Of a stretch of 64,000 nt of DNA, positions 49,254 to 59,271 are shown one piece after another; position 1 is the first letter of the stretch; each line of letters opens with the position of its first letter. The DNA is from a virus, in IMG/VR virus record IMGVR_UViG_3300027365_000009, positions 1-64,000 of that record. One strand, written 5' to 3'. The translations under genes were made by a program, and so were the position numbers. The notes beneath the pieces were generated by a model, which saw only the letters and a program-made list of their open reading frames with translations, ran no database searches and had not been told where the DNA came from.

Positions 49254-50879
49254 ATGGATAACGTGTTATTGGAGCGGGTTAAGGCGGTCACGCCGAAGTT
49301 TAACCCGTCCGTGGCGAACGGTCTGGCAGTCGAGCACCTCATGGCCCGTTCTCCCGAGACGGGCACGCTTTCTGTCGTGTCGTACATTGACCGTCTGATA
49401 CACATCACTCAGGAGCTGTTTCCGGAGGGTCTGGTCTATGAGGGCAGTCAGGTCTGCAGTCCGGTGCAGCAGTTCGAGGAGGTAACGCGTGAGTACAATT
49501 CCAAGCGGGTAGCCAACATCGCCAAACACGACACCTTCATGGTGAAGTACCAGTTTTCTTTTAAAGGAGAAATGCTGTTTCCACGCTATATTCTCCTTCC
49601 CTTTGTTCGGGACGGGAGTATTCTTCACCTTAACGGGGCGCTGTACAATATCTCCCCGGTATTAGCTGACGTGGGTTTCTCTGTCCTCAAGGGCAGTATC
49701 TTTATTCCTTTTCAGCGTACGAAACTGACGTTCAATCGGGTAGACCATGCATTTTATGCCGATGGGCGTCGTGAAATCGTGTATGTGATTTGGAGTACGA
49801 TTCATCATGAGAAAAACAAGCTCAACAAGCGGGATCTCGATAACCGACGGGAAATCGAGTCATGCCTTGCCCATTACTTCTTTGCGCGATATGGAGTGAC
49901 GGAAACCTTCCGTCAATGGGCGAATGCCAACGTCATGGTGGGGTGGAAGAAAGACTTTCCCCTCAAGGACTATCCTCGTGACCACTACACGATCTTTGAG
50001 TCCACTAACTTAAAGGATCGTCATCCCACAGGTGAGTTGGTGGTGGTCGTGCCGAAGAGCGACGACACCGACTTTGTGCGGATGTTGGTCGGGGGATTCT
50101 TCTACGTGGTGGATACCTTTCCGGATCGTTTCCGTGAACCGGAATGGGTGGACAATACGATTCACTGGCAGCTGCTGCTCGGGAATGTGATCTTTGGTGA
50201 CTTCCAAGGGTCGGGTACCCTTCAAGAAGACGTCGAGAAACACATGATCTCCATTGAGAACTATCTTGATGAGATCACCCGGGATGACCTACGGGGTCGG
50301 GATATTTACGTGGACAGTGTCTGGGAGTTGTTTCACGTGATCATGACTGACCTTTCCGGACATTTCTACCAAACCAGCAGTGATGAATCCTCCATGTACA
50401 ATAAACGCATGACAATCCTGCGCTACGTCATGGAGGAGTTCAATAACGTCATCTCCAAGTTTGGTTACAGCTTCCAGTCCAACCGTGAAAAGGTGTGGGA
50501 TGCCCAGAACATCAACGATAATCTCAAACACCATTTCAAACTCAACACCTGTGTGTCGCGCCTGACCAGTACCCACGGTGAGATCAACACTGTGAGTTAT
50601 CCGGGAGACAATAAAATGTTCCGGATTACCTGTATGGCGATACCGCAGGATAAAGCCAAGAAATCGAAAGGGTATGGGAAGGGGCTGATTGAAGACGCCT
50701 CACGTCTCCTCCACTCTTCGATTGCCGAAGTCGGTCAGTTCAACAACCAACCGAAGAACAATCCGGATGGGCGCAGTCGTCTGAATCCCAATGTACACAC
50801 CACGGTGGAGGGATTGATTCAACGTAACCCAGACCGGAAAGTATTGATCGACTCCGTCCAAAAGCGCATGATGCGTTAA
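49254..50879 (+). CDS. Possible RNA polymerase beta N-terminal segment
   Basis: This 541-residue protein has a segment FPRYILLPFVRDGSILHLNG (residues ~100-125). Its pattern, a glycine then INGxxx, recalls the protrusion region of RNA polymerase beta (GxFxINGxERVIVxQ), as in split phage polymerases. A C-terminal RLNPNVHTTVEGLIQ also fits the end of that domain. Neither is strong enough for a firm call. The alternative is an unrelated virion protein. It begins 8 bp after the coiled-coil gene. Confidence 0.4.
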   Translation: MDNVLLERVKAVTPKFNPSVANGLAVEHLMARSPETGTLSVVSYIDRLIHITQELFPEGLVYEGSQVCSPVQQFEEVTREYNSKRVANIAKHDTFMVKYQFSFKGEMLFPRYILLPFVRDGSILHLNGALYNISPVLADVGFSVLKGSIFIPFQRTKLTFNRVDHAFYADGRREIVYVIWSTIHHEKNKLNKRDLDNRREIESCLAHYFFARYGVTETFRQWANANVMVGWKKDFPLKDYPRDHYTIFESTNLKDRHPTGELVVVVPKSDDTDFVRMLVGGFFYVVDTFPDRFREPEWVDNTIHWQLLLGNVIFGDFQGSGTLQEDVEKHMISIENYLDEITRDDLRGRDIYVDSVWELFHVIMTDLSGHFYQTSSDESSMYNKRMTILRYVMEEFNNVISKFGYSFQSNREKVWDAQNINDNLKHHFKLNTCVSRLTSTHGEINTVSYPGDNKMFRITCMAIPQDKAKKSKGYGKGLIEDASRLLHSSIAEVGQFNNQPKNNPDGRSRLNPNVHTTVEGLIQRNPDRKVLIDSVQKRMMR

Positions 50880-50916
50880 TCTTAATCGTCAACGAGCCAA
50901 CGAGAAGGAACGTCCT

Positions 50917-53112
50917 ATGTCCTACCAGGCCAACACTCAGTACGGTCAGCCCCAGCAGCCGACCAATCTGCCGGTCCCCGCCGACCGTTATGACCAGAAC
51001 ACGTTCAACCCCAACCTCCCCAATCAGAACGACGTCACGCCCCCGGTAAACCAACCGCCTAACCTGGACGGTCGGATCATGGATCGGATTGCGGCGGAGT
51101 TCCGTTTCGCCGCCCAACAACGGGTGAACCGCACCCCGCTTCACATGTTCACCTACAACATGTGGAGTCAGAACTACTTTCAGAACCAGGAGTATGTCGC
51201 CTGGCTCCAACGGGCCATGGACTTCACTGAGTTTCTGATCGTCGCACGGAGCTACCAACCGGAGCAGGCTGTTCAGAAAGCCGTTCAGCTGATCTATGCT
51301 GGCGCGATGGCTATGTACACTGCCCAGTATCCGACGCTCCAGGGTCTGCTTACCCACCAACAACGCAATGAAATTCCCCAGTTCGGTCAAGAGCTGGAGA
51401 GCATCATTCGCGATATCCAACAGTTCCACGCTAATGGACGTCGTCCCACACAAATGCAATGGGGTCAGCAGGGACAACAGGCGCAGTATGGTGGTACTTA
51501 TCAACAGCCCATTCAGCAGGGAGGTGGGGTTCAACAGCTACCGCCCACTCATCTGAACCCCCATTTCCCGAATCAGTCGGTGGGTTACGGCCAACCCCAA
51601 GGACAGCCGATGCCCCAGCAGGCTCCACTCCAGGGGCCGGCAGGTTACGGAAGTGGTCCTCAAGGTCAACCTAACCCGGTCACATCGACCAATTCGCCCA
51701 GCGCCGGTCGCTACATTGATTTGGACAACCGGCCGAATCAAGCTCAGCCTACTCCCCAAGGAGGTCCGAGCCAACAGACCTGGATGGCGAGCCAAACACC
51801 GGCGTCCCCCGTGGGTGGGATCACACCACCGAGCTTCAATAACGGGAATGGGACACCACAGCCCAGTGCGTCGTTGTTGTCAGCATACGACGAACAGACA
51901 CAGGGAACCTCTCAATCGGTCCCCAATTGTGTGGAAGACATCAACCTGAGCGACTATGTCGACGAGAACGCCTCAGAACGCCCCTGGGACGTGATTCACA
52001 TCCCGGGGGGTATCGAGGTACGCCCTGCCCATCTAACGGACTGGAAACGCACTCGTAGGGACGAGAAACCCTATGCGGTGGCGTACGACCCCCAGCGGTT
52101 TATCCTGTTCTATGTAAAATGGCCGGATGGGATCGTCGATGAGCTCATTGTGGAGAAAAGCACAATGAAGACCATGAACTACCTGCAACATGAGATCGAC
52201 GCTAAGCTGCGTGGTGAGAAGATTAAGCCTGAGGGGAAAGTGGTGGCCAGTCATCATAAGGTGCTGGACATGGACGTGGAAGCCCAGGTGAAGCCGGTAG
52301 AAGAAGTCCGTAAGGCCCTGGACGAAGGACTGGCGTCTAAAGATGCGCTAAACCCAGTCCAGCTTGACGGTTACTTCACCGCTACCAGCGAACTGGAAAA
52401 CGAGGAGGAAGCACGTCTCCAGGTGATGGAGCAGCTGGGGCTTGAGGAGAACGCGAAAGTGCCGGCACATGAATACACCAGTGCCCAGGTATTCCCCATC
52501 AACGTCCCGCAGGAAGGGAAAGATCGCCTTCAGGCCATGGCCACCAGCGATTCTCTGAAACGTCTGGCCACGGCATTGGTGGAAGCGGTGAATGACGGCG
52601 CGATTTCCCAGCGTTACTTCCTGTTCTTTAACCGCCGTATGACGGATGCGGTGAACGCCACCCTGAAGGATAACCTCTCGTTGGATATCGACATCGACAG
52701 CTTCGTTGAAGACATCGATGATCTGTTCGACTATCTGCGGGAGAATCATGGGGATAATCTCTCTACCATCCTTCACGCCCAAACCCAGAACATCCTGACC
52801 CGTTGGTTGAACTTTAAGGAGGAAGTGGATGGGGAAGAGAAGACGTTGTACCTGCTCGATGAAGCGATGAACTTCCAGCTGCCTTGGGAGTACAAGGACC
52901 TGGCCTCACTGACACTGAGTGATGAGCCAGTGGTGGTGAGTGGTGTAACGCACCCCACCATTGCCAACGTCCTTCGTCAGACCTTCAAGCGCCATGCCAA
53001 AACCGGTAACCTGAAAGGTCGTCGTCTGCGCCTGATCACCGTAGATGGCCATTACCTGGAAGCGTTCCGTGGATGGTTGATGGAGGATTCGATTCTAATC
53101 AAGCGTCTGTAA
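50917..53112 (+). CDS. Structural protein with Pro/Gln-rich linker
   Basis: This 731-residue protein has a Gln/Pro/Asn-rich N-terminus (QYGQPQQPTNLPVPADRY), a helical domain, and a long low-complexity PQG linker (residues ~165-325, for example QPQGQPMPQQAPLQGPAGYG). The folded C-terminal half (residues ~340-731) has DVIHIPGGIEVRPAHLTDWK and an acidic helical end. Low-complexity linkers of this type suit flexible virion or assembly proteins. GAAGGAAC precedes the ATG. Ends at the convergent terminator at 53192. Confidence 0.75.
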   Translation: MSYQANTQYGQPQQPTNLPVPADRYDQNTFNPNLPNQNDVTPPVNQPPNLDGRIMDRIAAEFRFAAQQRVNRTPLHMFTYNMWSQNYFQNQEYVAWLQRAMDFTEFLIVARSYQPEQAVQKAVQLIYAGAMAMYTAQYPTLQGLLTHQQRNEIPQFGQELESIIRDIQQFHANGRRPTQMQWGQQGQQAQYGGTYQQPIQQGGGVQQLPPTHLNPHFPNQSVGYGQPQGQPMPQQAPLQGPAGYGSGPQGQPNPVTSTNSPSAGRYIDLDNRPNQAQPTPQGGPSQQTWMASQTPASPVGGITPPSFNNGNGTPQPSASLLSAYDEQTQGTSQSVPNCVEDINLSDYVDENASERPWDVIHIPGGIEVRPAHLTDWKRTRRDEKPYAVAYDPQRFILFYVKWPDGIVDELIVEKSTMKTMNYLQHEIDAKLRGEKIKPEGKVVASHHKVLDMDVEAQVKPVEEVRKALDEGLASKDALNPVQLDGYFTATSELENEEEARLQVMEQLGLEENAKVPAHEYTSAQVFPINVPQEGKDRLQAMATSDSLKRLATALVEAVNDGAISQRYFLFFNRRMTDAVNATLKDNLSLDIDIDSFVEDIDDLFDYLRENHGDNLSTILHAQTQNILTRWLNFKEEVDGEEKTLYLLDEAMNFQLPWEYKDLASLTLSDEPVVVSGVTHPTIANVLRQTFKRHAKTGNLKGRRLRLITVDGHYLEAFRGWLMEDSILIKRL

Positions 53113-53191
53113 GTCCACATCACTACCTGATTACCAGGGGTGTGGCTGGCCTGGCGCACCCTTGGTGTTTGCCGAAGGTCTACGGCATAGT

Positions 53192-53224
53192 CCCTCCCCG
53201 TGTTGGGGAGGGCTCTTTTTTTTT
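53192..53224. terminator. Convergent terminator
   Basis: The stem CCCTCCCC / GGGGAGGG (53192-53199 / 53205-53212) is followed by CTC and nine T residues. It sits in the 113-bp gap between the rightward gene at 50917 and the leftward gene ending at 53226. Confidence 0.85.
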
Positions 53225-53225
53225 G

Positions 53226-53672
53226 TTACGGTAAGGTAATTTCCAGCTCCCCTACCCAACGCAGGGAACGAGGATGGGCCTTCAAAGTGTACGTGTTGAG
53301 TCCCACTGGAATGGTTTCATGGAACACGTCATCCCGATCAAACACGATTCCATAGTCGTTCCCTAATTGCCGGGTAATCTTTAAGGTAGTGTCGGGGTAT
53401 TCACTCCCCGTCAGAGAATATGTTCCCCCAAAGTAGGTTCCCAGGTTTAACCGTTGGTAGACCACCGTGAGTTGTTCTGTTGGTGGGAGGAGATTACGCA
53501 GCGAGGTGCTGGGTTTCAACGCCAGTGTGACTTCCAATCGGTTGTCACTTAGTGTCTCCTGTTCCACCAACTCCGCCATTCGGGGATCAATCGTCATCCG
53601 GTAGTGATGATTCACCATTCGAATTAACGCCTCCCATGGTGGGTATTGTAACAATGTTTCGGTCGTGTTCAT
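53226..53672 (-). CDS. Hypothetical 148-residue protein
   Basis: I chose the ATG at 53672 (MNTTETLLQYPPWEALIR), which has GAGG upstream, over a longer frame that overlaps the previous gene. It has a beta-rich C-terminal part. No family. It follows the 715-residue protein and may be its partner in the tail or head. Confidence 0.75.
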   Translation of the reverse strand: MNTTETLLQYPPWEALIRMVNHHYRMTIDPRMAELVEQETLSDNRLEVTLALKPSTSLRNLLPPTEQLTVVYQRLNLGTYFGGTYSLTGSEYPDTTLKITRQLGNDYGIVFDRDDVFHETIPVGLNTYTLKAHPRSLRWVGELEITLP

Positions 53673-53688
53673 TGCATAGGGTCCTCGC

Positions 53689-55836
53689 TTAACTTTCCGG
53701 GTACTGATAATGGCCCAGGTCATTGGTATCTGGATCGTCGTGATCCACCACAAAAGACATGGCACGCACCCCCACGTTAGCCACGTTTAACTTCACACGG
53801 CCAAGTTCGGTTTGTTTCAACCACATCCCCACTGTGGGGTCGACATGATAATGGGGTTCAATATGTGCGTCCCAACTCAAGGGCGGTTCATTGATTATTT
53901 GATCGGTATCCAGATGGGTTTGTGTTTTCAGTCCCACACGCTTTGCCGTGATGCGCGACACGGGTGTCCGGAAACGACTGGCTTCTTCTCCCCAGATGTC
54001 CCCCAGGCGAATCACCGGCATACCAATGTACCAGAAATCCTCCTCATTGATGTTGCGTAAATACTGTACGCTGTACGAGGAGAGCTGGCGCATTAGACCC
54101 AATAGGGCTTTCTGGAGTTCAGAGAGGGTCATGCGATTAACAAGGTCGGCGCCGGTAGCCGTTTTCACACAATCCACATATAGCTGCTCTAAGTCCAAGG
54201 GGGAGAGATCAGCAACACCATACCCTTTCTCCTTGAACCACTGTTCAAAGGAAATCACCTCATCGACCAAACTACATTTAATGTGCATGAAGTGACGACG
54301 GACCAGTTGTTCAGCCATCCCACGATTCATGTACTGTTCTTGGAAAGAGTACAGCTCCCACAGTTTCAGGTACTCACGGTGGAGATTGGCACAGTCGTTA
54401 AAAAACTTCTCCGTGGTAATGTACGAGCCCAGCGGTGTGATTCGATCCCGAATCGCTTGGATCATACCTTCCGGGACATACTTTCGATCGACGATGGACA
54501 CAAGCTCGCTGTGGCTCGGTAGAGGGTCTCTCAGGACGTCGTAAGCGATGACCCTAGGGATGGTATCAAATTCGATACCGCGTGCCTTGTTGAAGGCCCA
54601 CAGGCCCACGATGAAGGCATCACGTACTGACATCGACATGTATTGGCCGGTTCCCGGGTTGGGAACGTTCACAAAGGCGTTGTACCGATTGTGTGTGGCC
54701 AAATACAACCATTCATAGAGCAGGATACTCCCAAGGGAACGAACCGATGAGTTAGAACGGTCCACCACCTCGGATTCCAACACTTTGGTGGGGAGACTAC
54801 TGAACTGAGAACTTTCGACCGCTTCGGTGATCTCTAACTCAGCATCATATTGCACAATGGCGTTCTCACGCGCAATATCCCGCTCTCGATTGAGAATGGT
54901 ATGGACAGAAGTCGTATCCCGTCCACTTTGGTTATAACCGAAGTTCAGCGGATATTTAGCCAACTCGACTTCAGGGTAGATGCTATCCGGCATCTCTTCC
55001 GTGTTATGTTGGAATTTATACGCCGCTAAGGGGAGTCCCCGTTTGGTGAGGATGTTCTCGACCAAGTTGTCGAAGATCTCTTGTTTCCCGACATTCCGGT
55101 TGATGTAGCGCAGATTACGGTACAGGTAAAGCTGTTGGAGCTTGTTCAAGAATGGCAGGTACTGATCCAACCGACCATTGGAAGCTAGGTATTCCCGTAC
55201 ATGGAAGCTGTGTGCCTGGGGGGTTTTGGCATTACGCAGACGGATTAACTGAACCACATAGGGGAGGTTGACGTACATGACCCCAAGAAAAGAGGGGATG
55301 TACAGATCGTCCGTCAGGGCGTATTGGATATTGTACCACCGCGCAAAATAGGCATACAACCACTGTTGGAGACGGGGAATAACATTTGTCTCATTGGGCT
55401 CCAAAAAGGTGGGATCATAATACAAAAGTTCCCCATCATCTGCATCAATAGCTTTCGCTATATCCACCGGGGACAGGATGCCGTTGATCAAAGCCACCTG
55501 ATTGGGATAACGTCGCGTCAACTCCATGTAATACCGGGTACCAAACTGGTATTCCCGAAACGTGGCGCGATGGATTCGCAAGTTGTCTTTGGTGAACGCA
55601 ATCTCTTCTAGCGTGTCAATGGAGCGCACGGTCATGGGGATATCGGTACTGTGATACTCACCCGCCAGGTTCAGGTAATATTTCCAAGTCTCTGGCTGGG
55701 ATTCTTTCACCTCGACCCCAATGGCTGACAGTTCCCGATTGAGGGTTTCGGCACTCCCGGTACATTTCACGACCAAAGTGCGGGCGAAATCAATGATCTC
55801 GTCGCGGTATAAACGAAAGTAAGTGTTATTGCTCAT
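53689..55836 (-). CDS. Large virion structural protein (715 residues)
   Basis: This aromatic-rich, mainly helical protein has no recognised domain. Features include YYMELTRRYPNQVALINGIL, NLHREYLKLWELYSFQEQYM and YRNLRYINRNVG. Size and position (divergent from the portal-like gene) suit a head or neck component. Promoters for both directions must lie in the 39-bp gap at 55837-55875 or further upstream inside genes. Confidence 0.75.
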   Translation of the reverse strand: MSNNTYFRLYRDEIIDFARTLVVKCTGSAETLNRELSAIGVEVKESQPETWKYYLNLAGEYHSTDIPMTVRSIDTLEEIAFTKDNLRIHRATFREYQFGTRYYMELTRRYPNQVALINGILSPVDIAKAIDADDGELLYYDPTFLEPNETNVIPRLQQWLYAYFARWYNIQYALTDDLYIPSFLGVMYVNLPYVVQLIRLRNAKTPQAHSFHVREYLASNGRLDQYLPFLNKLQQLYLYRNLRYINRNVGKQEIFDNLVENILTKRGLPLAAYKFQHNTEEMPDSIYPEVELAKYPLNFGYNQSGRDTTSVHTILNRERDIARENAIVQYDAELEITEAVESSQFSSLPTKVLESEVVDRSNSSVRSLGSILLYEWLYLATHNRYNAFVNVPNPGTGQYMSMSVRDAFIVGLWAFNKARGIEFDTIPRVIAYDVLRDPLPSHSELVSIVDRKYVPEGMIQAIRDRITPLGSYITTEKFFNDCANLHREYLKLWELYSFQEQYMNRGMAEQLVRRHFMHIKCSLVDEVISFEQWFKEKGYGVADLSPLDLEQLYVDCVKTATGADLVNRMTLSELQKALLGLMRQLSSYSVQYLRNINEEDFWYIGMPVIRLGDIWGEEASRFRTPVSRITAKRVGLKTQTHLDTDQIINEPPLSWDAHIEPHYHVDPTVGMWLKQTELGRVKLNVANVGVRAMSFVVDHDDPDTNDLGHYQYPES

Positions 55837-55875
55837 TTGTCATCCATTACGGGTAAATTCATTTAAGGAGTGATC

Positions 55876-58545
55876 ATGGCTATCGGACGCCAACGCAATC
55901 AACCGATCTATCCCAAGCTTGCGTACAATCGCAATGCACCTGACCAGGTCAAGGCCATCATGGGGAAACTCACCCGTGATCCTGACCAGCCAAGGGGGAA
56001 GACAGCGGAGAATCCACATCTGAATGTGTCGAGGGATCTGTTTACCAAACTCTCGAAATCGACAGCACAAGATACAGCGGATGCCGATAACGTATTTCAG
56101 CTGCTTCCGGATGTCGAATTAGCCGAACAGATCCTGGTGGGAAGTATTCTGTCTCCCAAGGACATGACCCATGTGGAACTCGGGTTTAAAGTCGAAGAAG
56201 GACTGTTTGACAGCGAAGTGGCGCGGTCGATGCTCGAAGTGATCGAAACCCATTTCAAACAGGACTATAAGATTGACGAGCAGCTCGATCGGATGCTCGA
56301 GGAGATTCTGTTTACCAAAGGCGCGTACATTCAAGCAGTCCTGCCGGAAAATAACTTGGATCGTATCATCAACGGTCAGAGTCGTCTTTCCGTCGAACAC
56401 TATAAGCAGGCAGTGACACGTATCCAGAAAAGCCTACCCTTGGGTTTCTTGGGTCATCCTCGTGAAGCACGCGTTTCCATGGAGTCGTTCCGTGGTCGCG
56501 ATCGTGGGGTAGAATCCATCCAAGGCAGTGTCGCTACCCGGCGTGGCGAGAAATCCGTGACGCTACCGCATGTGGCAGTCAGTGACAACTTCGATCTTTT
56601 GAAAACCCCTGAAATCCAAAAGCGTGGTCGCGCCAATGCCATCGGTAGTCTACTGGGACGTCATACGGCCTCCATGGAGTCGGCCAGCAAGGGCATGACT
56701 CCCGAACAGATCGATGCACTTTATGATCGCCCGAGAGGTCAGGCACAGCAGCTCCATACGGTGATCCCTCAGGAGTACATGGATCGACCCTCAGTAGGAC
56801 ACCCGCTGGTGATGAAACTACCTGTGGAGTCGGTGATCCCGGTATTCCCACCCGGACAGCCTGAGGAACATGTGGGTTACTTTGTAATGATCGATCAGAA
56901 TGGTCGTCCTGTAGTGCGTGATGACCAGAAGGATTATTACGGGGAACTGCGCACGAGCTTCCGGGGTAATCAGCAGGACAATACCTCGGAGCTGGTTCGT
57001 CAAACGCGGGAGGCCATGGGGGGCATAGGCGCCAGCGAAGACCTGGATGTGGATGGCGTCCAGCAAGCGTATAGCACCATCGTTGAGAACGATCTGATCA
57101 ATCGCCTGCGTAATGGGATTTACCAAGAAGAGTTCTCTTTGGGGTCTACCGAAGAACTCTACCGGATCATGCTTCATCGTTCGTTGAAAGGCCAGCGGAC
57201 TCAGCTTCTGTATATCCCCGCCGAGTTGATGACCTACATGGCGTTTGACTTCAACAAGTTCGGCATTGGTCAAACCCTACTGACGAAGTCCAAGATTCTC
57301 TCCAGCATGCGTAGCGTCCTGCTGTTCGCTGAGACCATGTCGGGAGTGCGTAATGCAGTGGGTCGTAAGAAAGCCAACATCAACGTTGACCCAGACGACC
57401 CCGATCCCCAAAAGACGATCAGTGACATCCAGAATGCGATCCTGGAAGGGTCGAAGCGAGGCTTCCCGTTAGCGTCACCCGATCCCGCACAGACGTTGGA
57501 TTTCCTTAACCGTGCTGGGTTTGATTTCTCGATCAATGTGGAGTCGGATAATTACCCCACTACCAAAGTAGATTTTGATGACTACAACACAAATGTCAAC
57601 GGCGGTAACCCGGAACTTCAAGACCGTCTGCGTCGGATGCAAATCTCGTCATGGGGCATGAACCCGGAGTTGGTAGACCCCACCCAGTCGCCGGACTTTG
57701 CGACCAGTGTGGTGAACAACAACCTGATCATGACCCGTCGCGTATTGCGCTACCAGAAGCGTTTCACAGCGTTTCTCACGCAGTTCATCCAGACCTACGT
57801 CCTGCACAGTTCAACGCTCTTAGACAAACTCAGAGAAGAGCTGAAAGGCAATAAACAAAAGCTGATCACTGAACATAAGAAACTGTCGGATGACGAAGTG
57901 ATCGAAGCCTTTGTGGCGGCGGTAACCGCTACCCTACCGGCACCGGATACCACCCGTACCGATCAACAACTCCAGGCCTTCGAGCAATACAGTAATCTGC
58001 TGGATCGTAGTCTGGAAGCCTACATCACACCTGATCTGTTCCCTGCCGAGATGCTGGAACGAGAACCGGATACGGTGAACCACGTCATCAGCGTTGTGCG
58101 GGCTTATTACCAGCGTCTGTGGCTTGAGCAGAATAACGTCATGCCGCAACTGGGTCAGCTCACGGAGATGGATGGACGTAAACCCGGCTTCAGCCTACTG
58201 GATATTCAGCAGGCACAGTTCAAGTCCGTAGGGAATGCCATTCAGAAGTACATGGAGGGCATTGAGAAGTCCAAAGAGAAATGGGCGGAGAAGTACGGTG
58301 AGAAGGTAGAGGAAGAGGAAGCCGCTTCCGGATTCGGCGACGATGCCACCACCGATGAGTTTGGAGACGGTGATGAAGGAGGGGATGACTTCGGTGAAGA
58401 GGCGTCTGATGCGGATGATGACTTCGGTGAGGAAACCGACGACTTCGGTGAAGAGTCTGAAGAGGAAGGCGAACTAGAAGAGGAATCCGAAGAAACAGAA
58501 GAGGAGGAAGAGTCTGACGATGACAGTGAAGACGAAACAAAATAA
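55876..58545 (+). CDS. Portal-like protein
   Basis: This ~889-residue protein starts at ATG 55876 with AAGGAG 5 bp upstream. A central segment (YIPAELMTYMAFDFNKFGIG, then GQTLLTKSKILSSMRSVLLF) has the look of phage portal proteins, where residues contact the DNA-threading channel. There are SMESF (residue ~201) and SMESAS (~265) sites that could be protease sites. The C-terminus is a highly acidic tail (residues ~815-889) with repeated DDFGEE units. Portal is the best call, as phages of this kind have large portals with acidic tails, but I did not verify it against known sequences. Confidence 0.55.
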   Translation: MAIGRQRNQPIYPKLAYNRNAPDQVKAIMGKLTRDPDQPRGKTAENPHLNVSRDLFTKLSKSTAQDTADADNVFQLLPDVELAEQILVGSILSPKDMTHVELGFKVEEGLFDSEVARSMLEVIETHFKQDYKIDEQLDRMLEEILFTKGAYIQAVLPENNLDRIINGQSRLSVEHYKQAVTRIQKSLPLGFLGHPREARVSMESFRGRDRGVESIQGSVATRRGEKSVTLPHVAVSDNFDLLKTPEIQKRGRANAIGSLLGRHTASMESASKGMTPEQIDALYDRPRGQAQQLHTVIPQEYMDRPSVGHPLVMKLPVESVIPVFPPGQPEEHVGYFVMIDQNGRPVVRDDQKDYYGELRTSFRGNQQDNTSELVRQTREAMGGIGASEDLDVDGVQQAYSTIVENDLINRLRNGIYQEEFSLGSTEELYRIMLHRSLKGQRTQLLYIPAELMTYMAFDFNKFGIGQTLLTKSKILSSMRSVLLFAETMSGVRNAVGRKKANINVDPDDPDPQKTISDIQNAILEGSKRGFPLASPDPAQTLDFLNRAGFDFSINVESDNYPTTKVDFDDYNTNVNGGNPELQDRLRRMQISSWGMNPELVDPTQSPDFATSVVNNNLIMTRRVLRYQKRFTAFLTQFIQTYVLHSSTLLDKLREELKGNKQKLITEHKKLSDDEVIEAFVAAVTATLPAPDTTRTDQQLQAFEQYSNLLDRSLEAYITPDLFPAEMLEREPDTVNHVISVVRAYYQRLWLEQNNVMPQLGQLTEMDGRKPGFSLLDIQQAQFKSVGNAIQKYMEGIEKSKEKWAEKYGEKVEEEEAASGFGDDATTDEFGDGDEGGDDFGEEASDADDDFGEETDDFGEESEEEGELEEESEETEEEEESDDDSEDETK

Positions 58546-58559
58546 ACCACGACATAGTC

Positions 58560-58589
58560 GCCTCCCCGGTTGGGGAGGCTTTTTTTTTT
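58560..58589. terminator. Terminator after portal-like gene
   Basis: The stem GCCTCCCC / GGGGAGGC (58560-58567 / 58572-58579) with a GGTT loop is followed by ten T residues, at the convergent junction with the nuclease-like gene. Confidence 0.9.
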
Positions 58590-59022
58590 ACTCGTAACTG
58601 TCGTGCTTCACAAAACCTTGATCAATCATGATCACGGAATAATTACGGCCATCCGGTAATAAGACATCGGCTTCGACGCGATTATACACCGCCCACCCAT
58701 ACGACCGGATGGTAAAACGGTCAGGAAGTAATTGAATAGCAAAATCGGTAGCGGCTTCTCCATGTGCCGCTTCGGCTTCAGTCTTCGGACGCCAGGTTTC
58801 TGGGGCATCGTAGTCCTTGATACGTAACCGCACATCCATTAACATTCCAAGTCCCATATCGAGCCTGACATCCATGGTATCAGCGTCGACGACGTTTAAT
58901 AACGTGGCATTGTAATACTGAACTTGCTCGAGTTCATCAAAACTCGGCGCATCTGACATGAAAGCGGCTTGGGCAGTGAAAGACAATACCCAAAGGAATA
59001 CCCCGACAAAAAAATGTTTCAT
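58588..59022 (-). CDS. Secreted SNase-like nuclease
   Basis: This 144-residue protein has a signal peptide (MKHFFVGVFLWVLSFTAQAA) and a staphylococcal-nuclease-like domain. NVVDADTMDVRLD (residues 43-55) and RLRIKDYDAPE (65-75) carry the Asp and Arg/Glu residues that correspond to the active site, and RSYGWAVYNR (106-115) offers the further Arg. The family hydrolyses DNA or RNA with Ca2+. The signal peptide would send it to the periplasm. It could degrade released host or competitor DNA. This is an unusual product for a phage cluster of structural genes. Confidence 0.75.
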   Translation of the reverse strand: MKHFFVGVFLWVLSFTAQAAFMSDAPSFDELEQVQYYNATLLNVVDADTMDVRLDMGLGMLMDVRLRIKDYDAPETWRPKTEAEAAHGEAATDFAIQLLPDRFTIRSYGWAVYNRVEADVLLPDGRNYSVIMIDQGFVKHDSYE

Positions 59023-59046
59023 TGTGGTTCTCGCGTATAGTGGTTG

Positions 59047-59226
59047 TTAACTGGCATTAATTTCCGCTAATACCAAGTCGGTGATACTCACCGGAATAAC
59101 CGGGAGTTCCGATAACTGGGTGGCCTGTTCTACCTGATAGTCCAGGTCCCATGCTTCTCGATAAATCCCTTTATAAACCTCAATGGAATAATGCCCATTG
59201 TTCCTCGTTCCCTTTAAGCGATTGAG
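59047..59226 (-). pseudogene. Possible gene remnant without start codon
   Basis: A 59-codon open frame on the minus strand begins just after an in-frame TGA (59229-59227) and reads LNRLKGTRNNGHYSIEVYKG and onward to AEINAS. No ATG, GTG or TTG supports a start at the conserved-looking N-terminus. It could be a decayed gene or one started from a rare codon. No other feature is seen in 59023-59240. Confidence 0.3.
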
Positions 59227-59244
59227 TCATATTATCGACATAGC

Positions 59245-59266
59245 AGGGAGGGCGTTTGCCCTCCCT
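59245..59266 (-). terminator. Hairpin after fibre gene
   Basis: The stem AGGGAGGGC / GCCCTCCCT with a GTTT loop, without a T-tract, downstream of the leftward gene ending at 59272. Confidence 0.6.
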
Positions 59267-59271
59267 GTGTT

